The notes under the pieces: generated by a model | Seen by the model: the letters and a program-made list of their open reading frames with translations, nothing else | What the model was told of the DNA's origin: nothing | The model's database searches: none | Position numbers and translations under genes: made by a program | Assembly: GCA_016802295.1 (NCBI GenBank) | Contig: JAESIW010000137.1 | Coordinates: 6,309,026 to 6,373,025, forward strand | DNA from: Brachionus rotundiformis | Lineage: Eukaryota > Rotifera > Eurotatoria > Ploima > Brachionidae | Length of the DNA stretch: 64,000 nt | Reading direction: 5' to 3' | Shown: piece by piece, positions 25,301 through 36,417 of the stretch | Layout: every line of letters begins with the position of its first letter | Position numbering within the stretch: position 1 is the stretch's first letter

Positions 25301-25713
25301 GTACTAAATTTCACAAAACCTAAATACAAGCCATTAATAAAAATTTAAATTAATGATTAATATTTTTAATTTTGATCAAGTTTAAAGAGCTGATATTGTC
25401 TATAGATCAAGAAGAAGCATCTAAAGCAGACGAGAGCAAAGTGATCAAGTCGGGAAGTGAGCCTAAATTGAGTTTGTTGCAGCAGAAACTTTACGAAGGT
25501 ATTGAAAAGACAAGGTCGGTGACGAGTACGCCTGGTGGAAACGCAAGTGGCCAAGATTCGGTGAGTGCTACACCGCGAAAGTCCAAGCACAAACGCGGTT
25601 TGTCAAGCTCAACCAAAAAACTCTCAAACAAAAAAAGAAAAAAGAAAAGAGATTCGGATGATAGCTCAAATGAAGATTACATGGCTAATAGTGATCCAGA
25701 TGATGAATTATAA
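16653..25713 (+). CDS. NIPBL: NIPBL/Nipped-B/Scc2 cohesin loader, three exons
   Basis: Exons 16653-17681, 19544-23737 and 25381-25713 all join in phase 0 with GT-AG introns, giving 1851 residues. With its partner MAU2 (Scc4), this protein loads cohesin on chromatin. The N-terminus keeps the MAU2-binding type segment (VPILSFSSISNLSDILKDLP, then SLVESVCSLLKQVDTS). Residues of about 345-1740 are HEAT-repeat helices. The most conserved block, about 897-987, includes SVREASVDLIGRFI and VGVSVRKRVIKILRDICLNQ. The Nipped-B C-terminal region (HNYKLAADCLGKFYKN, about 1190) is present. The last exon adds a lysine-rich nuclear-signal-like stretch and an acidic end (SDPDDEL). It is much shorter than vertebrate NIPBL (about 2800 residues) because the disordered N-terminal half is reduced. 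Coding DNA is clearly richer in G+C than the introns. The start ATG is the first in frame; an untranslated 5-prime exon cannot be excluded. Confidence 0.95.
17682..19543 (+). other. NIPBL intron 1
   Basis: The donor is GTAATT after codon GAG and the acceptor is AATAG before GAATCC. At 1862 bp it is far longer than other introns here. Most of it is AT-rich and featureless; the exception is the LINE/SINE-type tail with (ATT)n at 19275-19420. The intron also contains chance frames, such as 18785-19015, that I do not accept as genes. Confidence 0.85.
19275..19420 (-). repeat. LINE/SINE-type 3-prime tail, copy 2, in NIPBL intron 1
   Basis: In minus orientation it ends with two stem-loops and then (AAT)n of about 50 bp (19280-19331). 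Stem 1 pairs 19359-19367 with 19375-19383; stem 2 pairs 19342-19346 with 19352-19356. Order, spacing and flanking words (AGCTGCCAT before, TAATAATAAT after) match copy 1 at 7640-7862. It lies antisense to NIPBL. The asparagine-run ORF across it is an artefact of the microsatellite. Confidence 0.6.
24155..24662. mobile_element. hAT-like MITE in NIPBL intron 2
   Basis: The left part (24165-24205: CAGACTTGTTTATAAGTC) and the right part (24590-24660: GTGACTTAAAAAACAAGTCT) are inverted relatives, and both carry the GACTTG words seen at the end of hAT copy A. The interior is AT-rich and noncoding. Outer ends and target duplication could not be fixed, so the limits are approximate. Confidence 0.45.
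24906..25321. mobile_element. foldback MITE with 9-bp target duplication in NIPBL intron 2
   Basis: The inverted ends are GGTTTTGTAAAATTTGGTAC on the left and, reverse-complemented, GGTTTTGTGAAATTTAGTAC on the right. Inner arms also pair (for example around CTCTGTAAAT). TAAATACAA flanks both sides (24897-24905 and 25322-25330). The 9-bp duplication points to a Mutator-type transposase. It ends 59 bp before the NIPBL exon 3 acceptor. Confidence 0.75.
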
Positions 25714-26500
25714 ATTTGTGTATACATTTTAGATATTTTGTATGAAATTTAAAATCCAATTGTGATGGCATTTTAATTTTTTTTATTTTCTTTTTCTCTT
25801 GTAATAATTCGATATTTTCAAACCAAATAAATCAGTTTTTTTCTAAAAATTAGTTTTCGTCATCATTATTACCTTAACCTCGTTTTAATGGTATTTATCA
25901 TATGTTATCAGATTATGTATGGAGAAGCCCTAAGAGTAATGCCCAAATCCAGGCATTTTGAAGTTATATTATTCATTTAAACCATTAAAACCACTTAAAT
26001 TTCTGTGTTCATAACTCATAAAAATCTCCTTAAATTAAACAAAACAATAATTTATCTTATATATTAAAAATAAAGGTATGTCTATTAATAAATTTATTTT
26101 TCTAAATATAATAGTTTGGTTAGTCCTATTTTTTTTTAAATACATATATTTAATCCATTTGACCACTTTTTGTTGTGCTTTCTGGTAAAAATTTAAAATA
26201 AGGAGGAACTAAATAAAATTTTAGCCTATATTCAAACCAATTTAAATCTTTTAAGCTTTAATATTCTCTCTAATTTAATATTAATTTTATTATTTATTAT
26301 TCAGTCTAATAATTAAAGTAAAAAGAAAATTATGAACTTTTCAACCAAAATTGAGATAGAGAGATAAAATAATTTTAAGAGCAATTATGTTAATTAAATG
26401 TTCAAAAGTTCATGGTTTTCTTAATTTAAATACTTGATTTTTTAGATATTTCATTTATAGATTGAGCACCAACTTAGTATTAATTAGTTATAAATCAAAT
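25714..26500. other. spacer between NIPBL and the coiled-coil gene
   Basis: AT-rich, with no supported gene. The 3-prime UTR of NIPBL must begin here; an AATAAA lies at about 25826-25831. Nothing else is recognised. Confidence 0.4.
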
Positions 26501-26501
26501 A

Positions 26502-27126
26502 ATGTCTGAACAAAAAACTCAACCATCCGAACCATTTATCGATTCTATCTCAAGACCAAAAGCTGAATTTCACGATCAGCTCCAGCGCCAAAGGGACCAT
26601 TTCGATGCTCAAAGAGCTGAATATCAAGAACAGCTCCAGCGACAAAGAGCTGAATTTCACGATCAGCTCCAGCGCCAAAGGGACCATTTCGATGCTCAAA
26701 GAGAACAGCAACAACAAAGAAATGATACTCAAAGAGCCGAATTTCAAGAACAGCTCCAGCGCCAAAGAGATCAATTTCACGAACAGCTCCAGCGCCAAAG
26801 AACTGAATTTATTCAACTAATAGCAAGCCTACATGAGACAATAAGAGAAGAAAGGGATCAGCATCGAGACGAAGTAAATGTACTACTTGCTAGGATAGAT
26901 AGATCTAGTCAACAGTATTTAATTCCTGAGAATCAGAGATTAATTAGAGCATTTGAATCTCAAAATCAGGAACTGCAGAATGGTAAAAATTTTAATTTTT
27001 TATTTTATCATTTTTTTTAAATCAAATCAAATTTTTTTTATTTTTTAATTAAGTTCTAAATTTAAAATAAAAAAATTTAAATGTAATTATTTTTGCTCTA
27101 ATATTTAAGGTCTTAATGGTCACTGA
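26502..27126 (+). CDS. small coiled-coil protein with 11-residue repeats
   Basis: Exon 1 is 26502-26982 (donor GTAAAA). A short terminal exon at 27110-27126 fits in phase and ends GLNGH-stop, giving about 165 residues. Residues 20-105 are built of hendecads of the type AEFHDQLQRQR and DHFDAQR, rich in Gln, Arg and Glu and without helix breakers, so a long coiled coil is expected. Neighbouring units are almost identical at the DNA level, which shows recent internal duplication. No other domain, signal peptide or membrane segment is seen. Function unknown. The second exon is supported only by splice signals and frame. Confidence 0.6.
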
Positions 27127-27129
27127 TAA

Positions 27130-27735
27130 AATTATGAAGCTTTGAATGGATAGACTTAAACTTAGATTAAAAATATATATTTTTTTAATTATATGTAAAT
27201 AAAAAATTATTTTTTCAAAATTTTATTTCAAAAAATTCAAGTAATTAGTTGTAATTAAATATCAAACATTAAATACAAAGTATATTTAAAACAAAAGAAT
27301 TTTCTTGTAGTATTGGTTTATTTAATTTTTTAAATTTACAAAATTTAAAATTATTTTTTTCTAAAAAAATGTTTTAAACTATTGCAATTTTCAAATAAAA
27401 ACTTATTAATTAAAAGATAATTAAATTAATTTAACTTAAGTAGTTACTATTGATAATTCTTAATCAAGTTGATAATAATTTACCAGACTCTTCAACTAAC
27501 CGTAGCCAAATTTTATGGCAATAAGTAAGATACCGTAATCCCTGTCTTATTAAATTTTACTTATTCTAGATAGAAAATAAAAATTATTTAGAAAGAGTTT
27601 CTATTCAAAATATATATTTTTTGAATTAAATAGATAAAATTAATCTATATGTAATTTTATTTTTTCGAAATAAATTAGTTTTAAAATAAATAATAGTTTA
27701 GATAATTTTTTTAAGACAATCCTAAAAATAGTTAA
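27130..27735. other. AT-rich spacer
   Basis: No coding or structural feature recognised between the coiled-coil gene and the convergent cysteine proteinase gene. Confidence 0.4.
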
Positions 27736-27738
27736 CGA

Positions 27739-29494
27739 TTAGAGTACTAGTGGATAAGTTGTTTGTGTAGTAACACCACAATTATTATCTTTTTGACTCA
27801 TTAGAACATAGCCATCATTACCCCAATAGGTCGACCAACTGTTTTTAACGAGCCAATAATCTTGACCATAGATACTACCATAGCCTACAAGCAAAACAGC
27901 ATGATCTAAATCATCTTCTTTATTACCACACTCTGGTTCATAATAAACACCATTTGCATAAAAGACAAATGATTTGTGTCCGGCATCAATGGCTATTGAG
28001 ATCGGACCTTCATTGACTAAAGCTGTCTTCAATGCAACAGCATCAAATGGTGTCACATTTACATAACCATGCATTCTAGCTCCTACTGTCGCATTGTTAA
28101 AATGACAATAACCATCAGCAGATAGGTATTTTCCATAAGATTCTTCAGTAGCTATGCCACCATGTTTAATAATCCAATCATAAGCTCTAAAGTCCTCACC
28201 TCTTAGTGAAGCGAAAAAAAAATTTTAAATTAATTGTATTCATAATTTAATTATCTAATTACCCATCACAACCATTGTTGCCAAAACCCCAAGAACAATC
28301 CACTAAATTTTGTTGTGATAAACGAACCAAAGTTTTGTGCTTCAAGAAATGGGCACTTTCAATAGCTCCAGCGGTGCCAAATGACCAACAAGAACCGCAA
28401 ATACCTTGATCTTTTACCGGAGTAACAGCACCATATATCCTCCAATCCCAAGTATCTGGCAATGCATTGCTTATATACTTGGACATATCAAAAGGTAAAC
28501 CATTATTTGGTTTCCTTTGTCCAGATGATTTTATTTTACCCCTAAGTAAACTCAATTCTTCATCAGATTTGTCAGCCAAATGATTTATAGCAACTCTGTA
28601 AGACAAACCACGTCTGTTTATAGCATTGATATATCTTAAATTTTGTCTAAAAATATGCTTTCTTTCTTTATGTTCCATGCTTGTATGATATACTTTACCA
28701 TGATTTTTCTGGAATTTAGTGAATTCTTGATGCACATGCGAATCGTCCGAGTGAATAAATTCTCTCATTGGATTCACCGAAGCTCTATTTTTGGCACCAG
28801 GACCAGGAAAGTCTCTACACTTGAGACTTGTGGTAATTGCAAATACACTAGGCGAAATTTCATCAGTATTGAAATTATAATATTCTATGTAGTATCTATC
28901 ATAATGGGAGCCTAGCAAACTATCATAGCCTATCATTTCATAATAGAGTGGATCTCCATTTTTTGAATTAATATAAAAAGTATAAGTATTTTTTTTATCA
29001 CCCTCTTGAACAACAGTTTCCCACTTATCTACAGAAAAAGACTTCCAGGTACCCTCACCAATAAACTTTTAAACAATTAAAATTAATTGATATTTAAAAA
29101 AGGAAAAAAAAATTACACTAAAATCATTAGTGTCTGGAATGGCTCTTTGGATCTCAACTGGTTCATCTTTGGTACCATTTATCCAAAAACAAGTTTTAAC
29201 ATTAGTTTGAATTTCATCTGTCATTGGTGCAATTTTAATTCCAATACCATAATCTTTTGAACTTGTTGGGGCTAATTGTATAGTAGTTTGCATACCGTCA
29301 TAGTAGTCAATTCTTGACGCGGACTGATCAACATCATACCATGCTCGGAAAGGTTCTTCGATTTCAGCATATGGCAAAAAAATTGTGCCTGATATCGAGT
29401 AGCGTTTAATATTGCTAAATGGTGCTGATTTTTTAACGCTAGCAGCATTTAACCATGGAACAATGGCAATAAAAATGACCAAATATAATCGCAT
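27739..29494 (-). CDS. 26/29 kDa-type digestive cysteine proteinase (papain family C1A)
   Basis: Three exons on the minus strand: 29494-29117, 29065-28263 and 28201-27739, with introns of 51 and 61 bp in matching phase, giving 547 residues. A signal peptide (MRLYLVIFIAIVPWLNA) leads into the long N-terminal domain typical of insect 26/29 kDa proteinases: LPYAEIEEPFRAWYD, SRIDYYDGMQTT, PLYYEMIGYDSLLGSHYDRY and FPGPGAKN. Next is the I29 propeptide (HEFTKFQKNHGKVY-like, NHLADKSDEEL), then the mature protease beginning LPDTWDWR. Catalytic residues are present: Gln and Cys in QGICGSCWSF (Cys about 350), His in LDHAVLLVGYG (about 490) and Asn in KNSWSTYWG (about 513). The secreted or lysosomal enzyme should hydrolyse protein, in digestion or processing. 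The gene appears intact. Confidence 0.93.
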
Positions 29495-29499
29495 TTTTT

Positions 29500-30470
29500 T
29501 CTATTTTAAAAAAACAAAAAAAAATTTTTAAGAAAATAAGCATATTTTTAGACAAGACTTGTGACTTTTATAATATGCAAGAATTTAAAAATTTACTAAA
29601 TTAATGATTTTGTATATCTAATGGACAAAAAGATATTTTAAATCATGTGATTGAAAAAATTTTATCAAGTTTTATGTTTTGTTCAAAATCTTTTATTTGT
29701 GTTGAACGCAATTATTGAAATTAAAAAAATCATATGTTATATCATAGTTAAATTGGTTTTTGAGAAAATAATTTTGAATATTAATAACATTTATATAAGT
29801 ATTTAATTAATATTATTTGTAATCTCTTTAATTTTAGAAGGGGCTTCGTCTCGGAAAATTTTCAAAATTCAAAAAGAAAATAAATAAAAAGTATTGACAG
29901 AAAAAATTTCTTTCTTTCAGTTTTAAGATAAATTTGTTCTAATTATTTGTTATAATAATTATTTATGCACTAATATATAGATTCATTCGTTTTTAATAAA
30001 ATAAATATGATAAACAAATCATTTATCTTTTAAAAAATCATAAAAGAACAAATTAACCTTTTCAACTTAAAAATAAAATTACATTTTAAAATTTTGATAT
30101 TTTTTCTAAATTAATTATTCATTCAAATATTTGAATTAAAAAAATTATCCTTTAAAATTTTATTGAGTAAATTTTTTTTTAAAACTAATTTTTATTATAA
30201 TCTGCTTGATTTGAATATTCAAATAAACGTCTTAATTTTTATCATTTATCAAAATTGGAATATTATATCTCAATCTTAGAATATTTTAAAAATTATTTTA
30301 ATCCAAGTTACTAGTTTTATTTATTGTAAGACTAATAAAAGATGAACGTTTATTAGACCTCCTAATTAAATTTTACTGTTAATATTTTATATTTATTTAT
30401 TTGGTGAATATTCAATTGTCTAAATTTTCAGAGTTTTAAAATTCTGTGATAAAATTGAATAAAAAACTAA
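29500..30470. other. AT-rich spacer between divergent genes
   Basis: About 1 kb separates the proteinase start (minus) from the glycosyltransferase start (plus), so both promoters should lie here. Nothing beyond AT-rich sequence is recognisable. Confidence 0.4.
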
Positions 30471-30476
30471 ACGAAT

Positions 30477-31583
30477 ATGAAGTTGCTTAGACATTTTTCT
30501 ATCTTTGGTTGTTTAATTTTTTTCATGATTATTTTGAATTTAATTGCTAAATTTAAAATAGTAAATCAAACTAATTTAATTGAATACTTAAACGCTTCAG
30601 ATAAATCCATTCAATATGAATGTTTGAAAACTGATGAATGCGGTGGATGGGCTGATAGACTTAAGGGAATTTTATCTAGTTATGCTTTTTCATTAATTAC
30701 AAAAAGAAAGTTTCTTATAAAAATAACAAAAAATTGTGATCTAAATAATATTCTCGAGCCAAATGCAATAATTTGGAATAAGTCGCACAATAGCGTGTCA
30801 GAAAAAATCCTTAATTACAAATGGGATTTTAGTTTGATGGATAAGTTTGAGCAAGAGAAAAATATTCTTAAAGAATATGAAAATATAACTAAGATAATTA
30901 TTAAAGCTGGTTTTATGTTTTCGGACTCTTTGGTAAATAATAAACATTTGAAATCAAATATTGAACAAATCGCCAACAGACAATCAGATTTTAGAATTGC
31001 TTTCCAAATTTACAAATGGTATGGCAAGCTATTTAAATTAAAGTACCATCTTAAAAAAAAACATGATCTGATATTGCCAAAGTTAAGACCGTCCAATGAT
31101 TCAAAACTTATTTGTGTACAAATAAGAATTGGCGATGAAGGAAGTCGATACAAGTTAAAAAAAAATGACGTAGTTAAATTTTGGAATTTTATTAATCAGA
31201 CATTTTTATCATTACCTAATTCATCAAAATATGTGATTTTTGTCACGTCTGATAGAGACTATGTTAAGAATGAAGCAAGCTCATATTTTAAAAAAAATTC
31301 AGTGATCTATCTGAAAAAATCAAGCCAACATGTAGACTTTAAGTCTAATTGTAAAAATACTGAAAATGTATATTTAGACTTTCATTTGATGCAATATTGT
31401 GATATTGGAGTAGTGAGCCATTCTGGATTTGGAATTTTAGGCCTATGGAATCGACCAGAACCATTCAGAAATTTGTATGTATATACAAATAAAAATCAAA
31501 ATGAGCTTCGTGAAGATTATGGAAAAAGAAGAAATATGATGTTTAAGAAATTTTCACAATTAGATCAAATTTATTTTACATAG
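30477..31583 (+). CDS. type II membrane glycosyltransferase, fucosyltransferase-like
   Basis: A single-exon ORF of 368 residues. A short basic N-terminus (MKLLRH) precedes one membrane helix (residues 6-26), the topology of Golgi glycosyltransferases. The lumenal part has the NodZ/FUT-like GT-B signatures: CGGWADRLKGILSSYAFSL (about 58-76), VQIRIGDEG (about 214-222, the Arg-bearing nucleotide-sugar motif) and the late block DFHLMQYCDIGVVSHSGFG (about 302-320). Several N-glycosylation sequons (NQT, NAS, NKS) are present. The family transfers fucose from GDP-fucose to glycans; acceptor and linkage cannot be read here. Intronless genes of this type often form expanded families. No damage seen. 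Confidence 0.75.
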   Translation: MKLLRHFSIFGCLIFFMIILNLIAKFKIVNQTNLIEYLNASDKSIQYECLKTDECGGWADRLKGILSSYAFSLITKRKFLIKITKNCDLNNILEPNAIIWNKSHNSVSEKILNYKWDFSLMDKFEQEKNILKEYENITKIIIKAGFMFSDSLVNNKHLKSNIEQIANRQSDFRIAFQIYKWYGKLFKLKYHLKKKHDLILPKLRPSNDSKLICVQIRIGDEGSRYKLKKNDVVKFWNFINQTFLSLPNSSKYVIFVTSDRDYVKNEASSYFKKNSVIYLKKSSQHVDFKSNCKNTENVYLDFHLMQYCDIGVVSHSGFGILGLWNRPEPFRNLYVYTNKNQNELREDYGKRRNMMFKKFSQLDQIYFT

Positions 31584-31863
31584 TCATTAAGATAAAATGA
31601 AGATTTTTTTTTTATATTAATATTATTAAACCATTAAATTGGTTAAATTAAGCTACGATTCAAAGCCTTTATCTTAAAATTAATTAATTTTTTATTATAT
31701 AAAAAAGTCACACATTTCAACAATAAATGTAATCGTTCATTTAGATATATTTTGTCAATTATCCCTTTAATTATCTAACTCTTAAATTTTTATTAATAAA
31801 AAAGATTTACATAAATATTATTATTTTTATGATTAATTTGTTTTTATGTTGACTTCTAATTTC

Positions 31864-32206
31864 GATATTGTGAATTTCAAAAACAAACAAAACAAAAATC
31901 TTTCTTAATTTGATAAATTAAAATTAAATAAATTTAATTTAAAAAAAATACTGCAACATAGTACACCATACTTTACTTTATTTTCCTTTTTTCAGTAAAA
32001 TAAAATCAATAATCAATTTAAGTCTTATTGATGCGTTTCTTATTGCCTTGTTTCAACATCAGAAAAATTTTTTTAGGCAAAAATGATGCAATAATGTATG
32101 TTGGACTATGTTGCAGTATTTTTTAAATAAATTTTATTTTAGTAAATTTTAATTTATCAAAATAGGAAGAATTTTTGCTCTGTTAGCTTCTGAAATGCTC
32201 AATACC
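31864..32206. mobile_element. old foldback MITE between the glycosyltransferase and XPC
   Basis: The left arm (31864-31980) and right arm (about 32085-32206) are inverted copies with about 80-85 percent agreement by eye. Shared words include TACTGCAACATAGT at the inner ends and TTGATAAATTAAAATT farther out. The 9-bp target duplication seen at the other foldback elements could not be found, in line with greater age. Confidence 0.6.
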
Positions 32207-32574
32207 TAGAAATCCTTAAGATAAAATTTCTAAATGATATCATTAGAAGTTTGATAAAGTGTTAATTTAATTAACTATGTAAAAAATTAATTTTTAATCT
32301 TAAACTTAGGAACACTTTTATTTATTTATTTATTTATTTTATTTAAAAATTATTGTTATTTTTATTATTTTAGCATGTTTTTTAAATTAATTTAACATTT
32401 TATAATTTGAAAATATTGGACAAAGATATATATATATATATCATTTAATAAGCTAATGATAAATTATAATATTAAAAATTATTATATTAGAAAAAAAACT
32501 GGTTTTTGATTATTATGCTTGAAAACTATTTAGCTTAAAAAAATTGGATTTTAGAAAAAGAAAAATATATCTAT

Positions 32575-35349
32575 TTAATCAGATTCAGATTCACTAAGTT
32601 TAAACTCATCATTTTTCAATTGATTTTTTCCATTCACATGTTCCAATTGCTGTTTTAAAACATTTGAGCGTGTAGTGATTGCCATCGGTCTAATAATTTC
32701 TTTCTCCAAGTCGATGCCACTTTGAGACTTTTTTTCGTCTTCATCTTCAGAACTCTCACAATCGTCATATTTTCTTTTTCGTTTAAATTTTTTCTTTTTA
32801 GCTAATTGAGTTTTTTTCTTAAAGTTAAATTCATAGCCTTCTTTTTTTGTCAATTCATTGAAATCATTAATTTTATCATTGGATTCAATTTTGTCATCAA
32901 TTTGATAGTTCAACTTAGCGCCCACTTTATCAACTTCCATAAACTCATCTTGTTTGATCTCTAAAGTCGCTAGACCATCGTTCTGTGCTTTTTTGATAAA
33001 TTTGTTTCGACATTTTGGTTTCGATTTGATCTCAGAATTATCACCATATTTGAGCATAAGCTTTTGACGAATCAAGGCACCTTTGACCAAGCGCTTCCAA
33101 TTATTCATGACTTTCTCTTTCTTTTTCTGTATGATTTTCAAATTATTCTCGCGCTCTTCTTCTAAATAAGCGTCAATGACCACATCTTTAAACTCTTGGC
33201 ACACAATCCAGCCATCATAGACAGCATGAGAAAATCCACCATGTGCATCGAAACCAACAACAGCCGCTGCACAATCAATATTTAGCTTGCGACAAACTTT
33301 GATCAAGTTTGGCATATCTCGTAAATGAACACAACCATGTGGCAGCATGCACGGTTGAAATAGCTCTACATTACCAAACTCGTTTCTAGGAACTATTCCA
33401 TTACGAGCATATGGTGGTTGGTATTTTTCGGTTTGCCAAAAGCCATACAAGTCTAAGTCAGGATTTTCTCTACAACCAGCTTTATATTCGCTCTTTTTTT
33501 AGGTAAAAAATATAAATAAATTTAATTTAACAAGAAAATTTATTTTTTTTAAATAACCCACTCGTTTTAGTCTTCCTTTGACTATTTTGAATGGTTTTTC
33601 GTATGATTTAACAGTTCTGGCATACTTGAGCCATGTTTGTTTTGAGCAAAGAGTGACTAGATTATCTCTTGAATAGACAGGTTCATTTTTAAAATGCGTG
33701 ACAGGCAGCACATTTTGTGGATAAATTGATTGAAATTTTAACAAATGTCTTGGTAAAATGTACAACGGATGATCTTTAAATTCGCTCACACTTTGCGGCA
33801 TTGGTCTTTTCAGAAGCAATTGCTTAAGATATTTTTCTTCTTCAATGTCCATTTGCGCATCTATTGGTTGATGGTAGAGCAATGTTTTTTCCCACCATAA
33901 CTTTTTATCATCCAAATGAGATACTCGTGCCAGACGAGTCTTAATACACCAGTCAGACGAATAGCGCTTAGTCACATCTTTTATCTTGTTTTGGTTATCA
34001 AAAGCCAACACGTACAAACAATCATTGTTTAAGCGTTTCTCTAGCCAAGAAGCGCAATCAATTTTCTTGGTAACTGGTTCAAATGGACACCAGTATTTTT
34101 CTTCTTCCAAGTAAGCTTCTAACCAATAATTATTGTAATTGTCCGATTTTGGCATTGTATTTTGAATATCCATTTCTAGTTTGGACTCATCCATAGACAA
34201 TATAAGATTATTTTTTTCAACTTTTTTTTTATCTTTTTGTGTTGGTTTATTTGATTTTTTCTCGTCTGATTTGCCATCATCTGAATCATCGCTATTCGAA
34301 TTTTCTTTTGGCTTATGTAATTTTTTTGTCTTTGTTTTAAACTTTTGGTTCACTGACCAAACATCACAACATACACAAATTCTGCATTTAATATCCAAAA
34401 TGCGCATCCAAGCTACCACAATTAGCAAATACTGCAAATAATTATTAACTTTCTTGTTGGATAAGGCATGTCCAAGAGTTTTGATCGAGTGAGTGTGTCG
34501 ACTAGGTTTTTGAAAATCCTCTTTTTGAGTTTTTATTGAGTCTAAATCAAATATAGAATAAATATTATCAATTAATTTTATTAGTTTATCTTTATTAAAA
34601 TTAACTAATTGAAAATTGTCCGAATGAGAGTTGATTGATAAGACTAGAGATTGGATAAATAAATTGCGAACAAGTTGGTTAATAAAAAAACCATGAGCTA
34701 TCCAGCATAAAAGATATGTTTTGAGCATGGTAATAGAGGCTTTCTTCTGCATGTTTTTTAGCATTCTTTCCATTTTTGCTTTCAAATCGATTGTTTTTTT
34801 TGTCCTTTTGCCACCTATTTTTATTTGAATTTCTTCTCTGCCAATTTTAGCATTGGTCAAATTAGCTTCTTGCATTTCAACCTCTTCAAAATCATCGTCA
34901 TCTTCATCCATATGACTCTCTAAATTCGAATCACTATCTATTTCTGATATTTGATTTTCATTTTTGATTTTTTTATTAACATTTAAACAATTGCTATTTG
35001 ATTCAAATTTTAACAATAGATCAATTTTATTTTCAATGTTTTCTATTTTATTCAACTCGCTCTTAACAGCATCTATTTGATTAACTTCGACTGTGTCGAC
35101 TGATTTTTCTTTTACTGTTTGCTTTATTTTAAGCGATTTTTTATCATTTTTTTTTGCCTTTTTATTCACCTGTTCTTCGTCAGAAAATGAATCTTCAGCT
35201 TTTCTTTCAAAATATTTGCATGTCTTTTTATCCTTATTTTTTCTTTTCTTCATTAATTTGGTTGAAACTGCTTCTTTAAAGTCATCTTCGAAGCTTGACT
35301 CTTCCTGAAGTTGGTTAATTTTTTGACTTGTTCTGTTTCTTAGCTTCAT
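32575..35349 (-). CDS. XPC: XPC/Rad4 DNA damage recognition protein, two exons
   Basis: Exons 35349-33562 and 33492-32575 (minus) join in phase 0 across a 69-bp intron, giving 901 residues (human XPC is about 940). XPC recognises helix-distorting lesions and starts global-genome nucleotide excision repair. Residues 1-165 are a charged, low-complexity region. The transglutaminase-fold core runs about 190-470 and includes KASITMLKTYLLCWIAHGFF. BHD1 (KDHPLYILPRHLLKFQSIYP, about 525-545) and BHD2 (RDNLVTLCSKQTWLKYARTV) precede the intron. BHD3 begins LYGFWQTEKYQPP and includes VPRNEFGNVELF, NIDCAAAVVGFDAHGGFSHA and DGWIVCQEFKD. The C-terminus is a lysine-rich and then acidic tail, where centrin and TFIIH bind in the family. 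All core motifs are intact. The start is the first ATG; in-frame coding does not extend upstream. Confidence 0.94.
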
Positions 35350-36270
35350 TTGTCGCTATTAGTATCAATATTATCATTATTCTAATATTTAATATTTATG
35401 TTACACTAAAACATATATTAGAATTTTTATTTTTGAAAATTAATTTAAATTAGCAGATCTAAAATTACTTTAAAACATACACAAAGCCAAAAATGATTAG
35501 TATAAGTTTGATTTGTTGAGCTTTTGGAAGAAACTTATTTAAGTTAAAAGTTCAAGTCTTAAAAAAGTAATTAATTGAAAATTTATTAAGTCTGATTGAA
35601 GATAGTTTTTGTATTATTAAAAAAATTAATTAAATTTTATTAAATTTCTGATCTATGGATAAGTTCATTTTAATACAGTTGACTAAATGACACTACCTTG
35701 AAGATACTGGCTTAGGTCCCTTGTATATTGCTTTTTCTATCTAAAGATAACCGCTTAGGGATAGCTATCCAACTGTTCTAGCTACTAAATCAGTCTTAAA
35801 CTGAGAACTTACGGCGATTAATATGGATGTGAAGTTCTAGGTATTAGCGCAAGTCGATGGACAGGATCGAGCCAAAATCTATATAGCGTGAAAAAACGAT
35901 TTCTAAGCGCCAATTGATCGGAACAATATCCCAATTTTAGATCATATTTACAATCACAATCGAATTCTTTTAAATACAAACTTATCATTATTATTCACCC
36001 TGAGATTTGCATGGCTCATTGACCAAAATAATTTTTAATTTAAAGGATTCAATATCATTTAATTAGCTCTCTATATTAGTAGATTCTAACTTTTTGATTC
36101 TTTGGATGCCATTTGTTTTAATTTTTGTTTTGTGCTTAAGATATTTTTTCATAAAATGCTTTAATTTTGTGGTGAAAAGTTTTGGGATGTGGAGAAGAGT
36201 TTAAATATTATGTGCATATAGTGGAATCAAAGCATTGAGTTATCATTTGATTAAAAACAACAATGTCTGA
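35350..36270. other. intergenic stretch between XPC and the tRNA genes
   Basis: No supported coding sequence. A less AT-rich section (about 35690-35900) contains short words such as ACCGCTTAGGGATAGC but no recognised family. It may be an old repeat. Confidence 0.35.
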
Positions 36271-36274
36271 TAAA

Positions 36275-36362
36275 AATCAATCCAGAAAGCATCAGAAGCT
36301 TTTGAAAAAATAATGCCTGAAGTAGAAAAATTAGATCTGATTTATATGACCTGATTTGATTC
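36275..36362 (+). pseudogene. duplicated 3-prime fragment of the 125-residue gene
   Basis: This stretch repeats the last coding segment of the gene at 36888-37265 (compare 37166-37258) with about 90 percent identity. It includes AATAATGCCTGAA and AGAAAAATTAGAT but has small deletions that break the frame. The intact copy lies about 0.9 kb downstream, beyond both tRNA genes. It is a partial tandem duplication and not expressed as a protein. Confidence 0.75.
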
Positions 36363-36417
36363 TGTGCGGATGAAGTAGATTCTGAAAAAAAGGCTGTTTA
36401 AGATTCCAGCAGAACAA

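Noticed and set aside
26550..26820. ORFs overlapping the coiled-coil gene in other frames
   Set aside because: The tandem repeat keeps all frames open; only one frame starts with ATG in a plausible context and gives a soluble coiled coil.
31864..32206. 9-bp target duplication for the 31.9-kb foldback element
   Set aside because: The flanking nonamers do not match, so the MULE-type assignment made for the other foldback elements was not extended to it.
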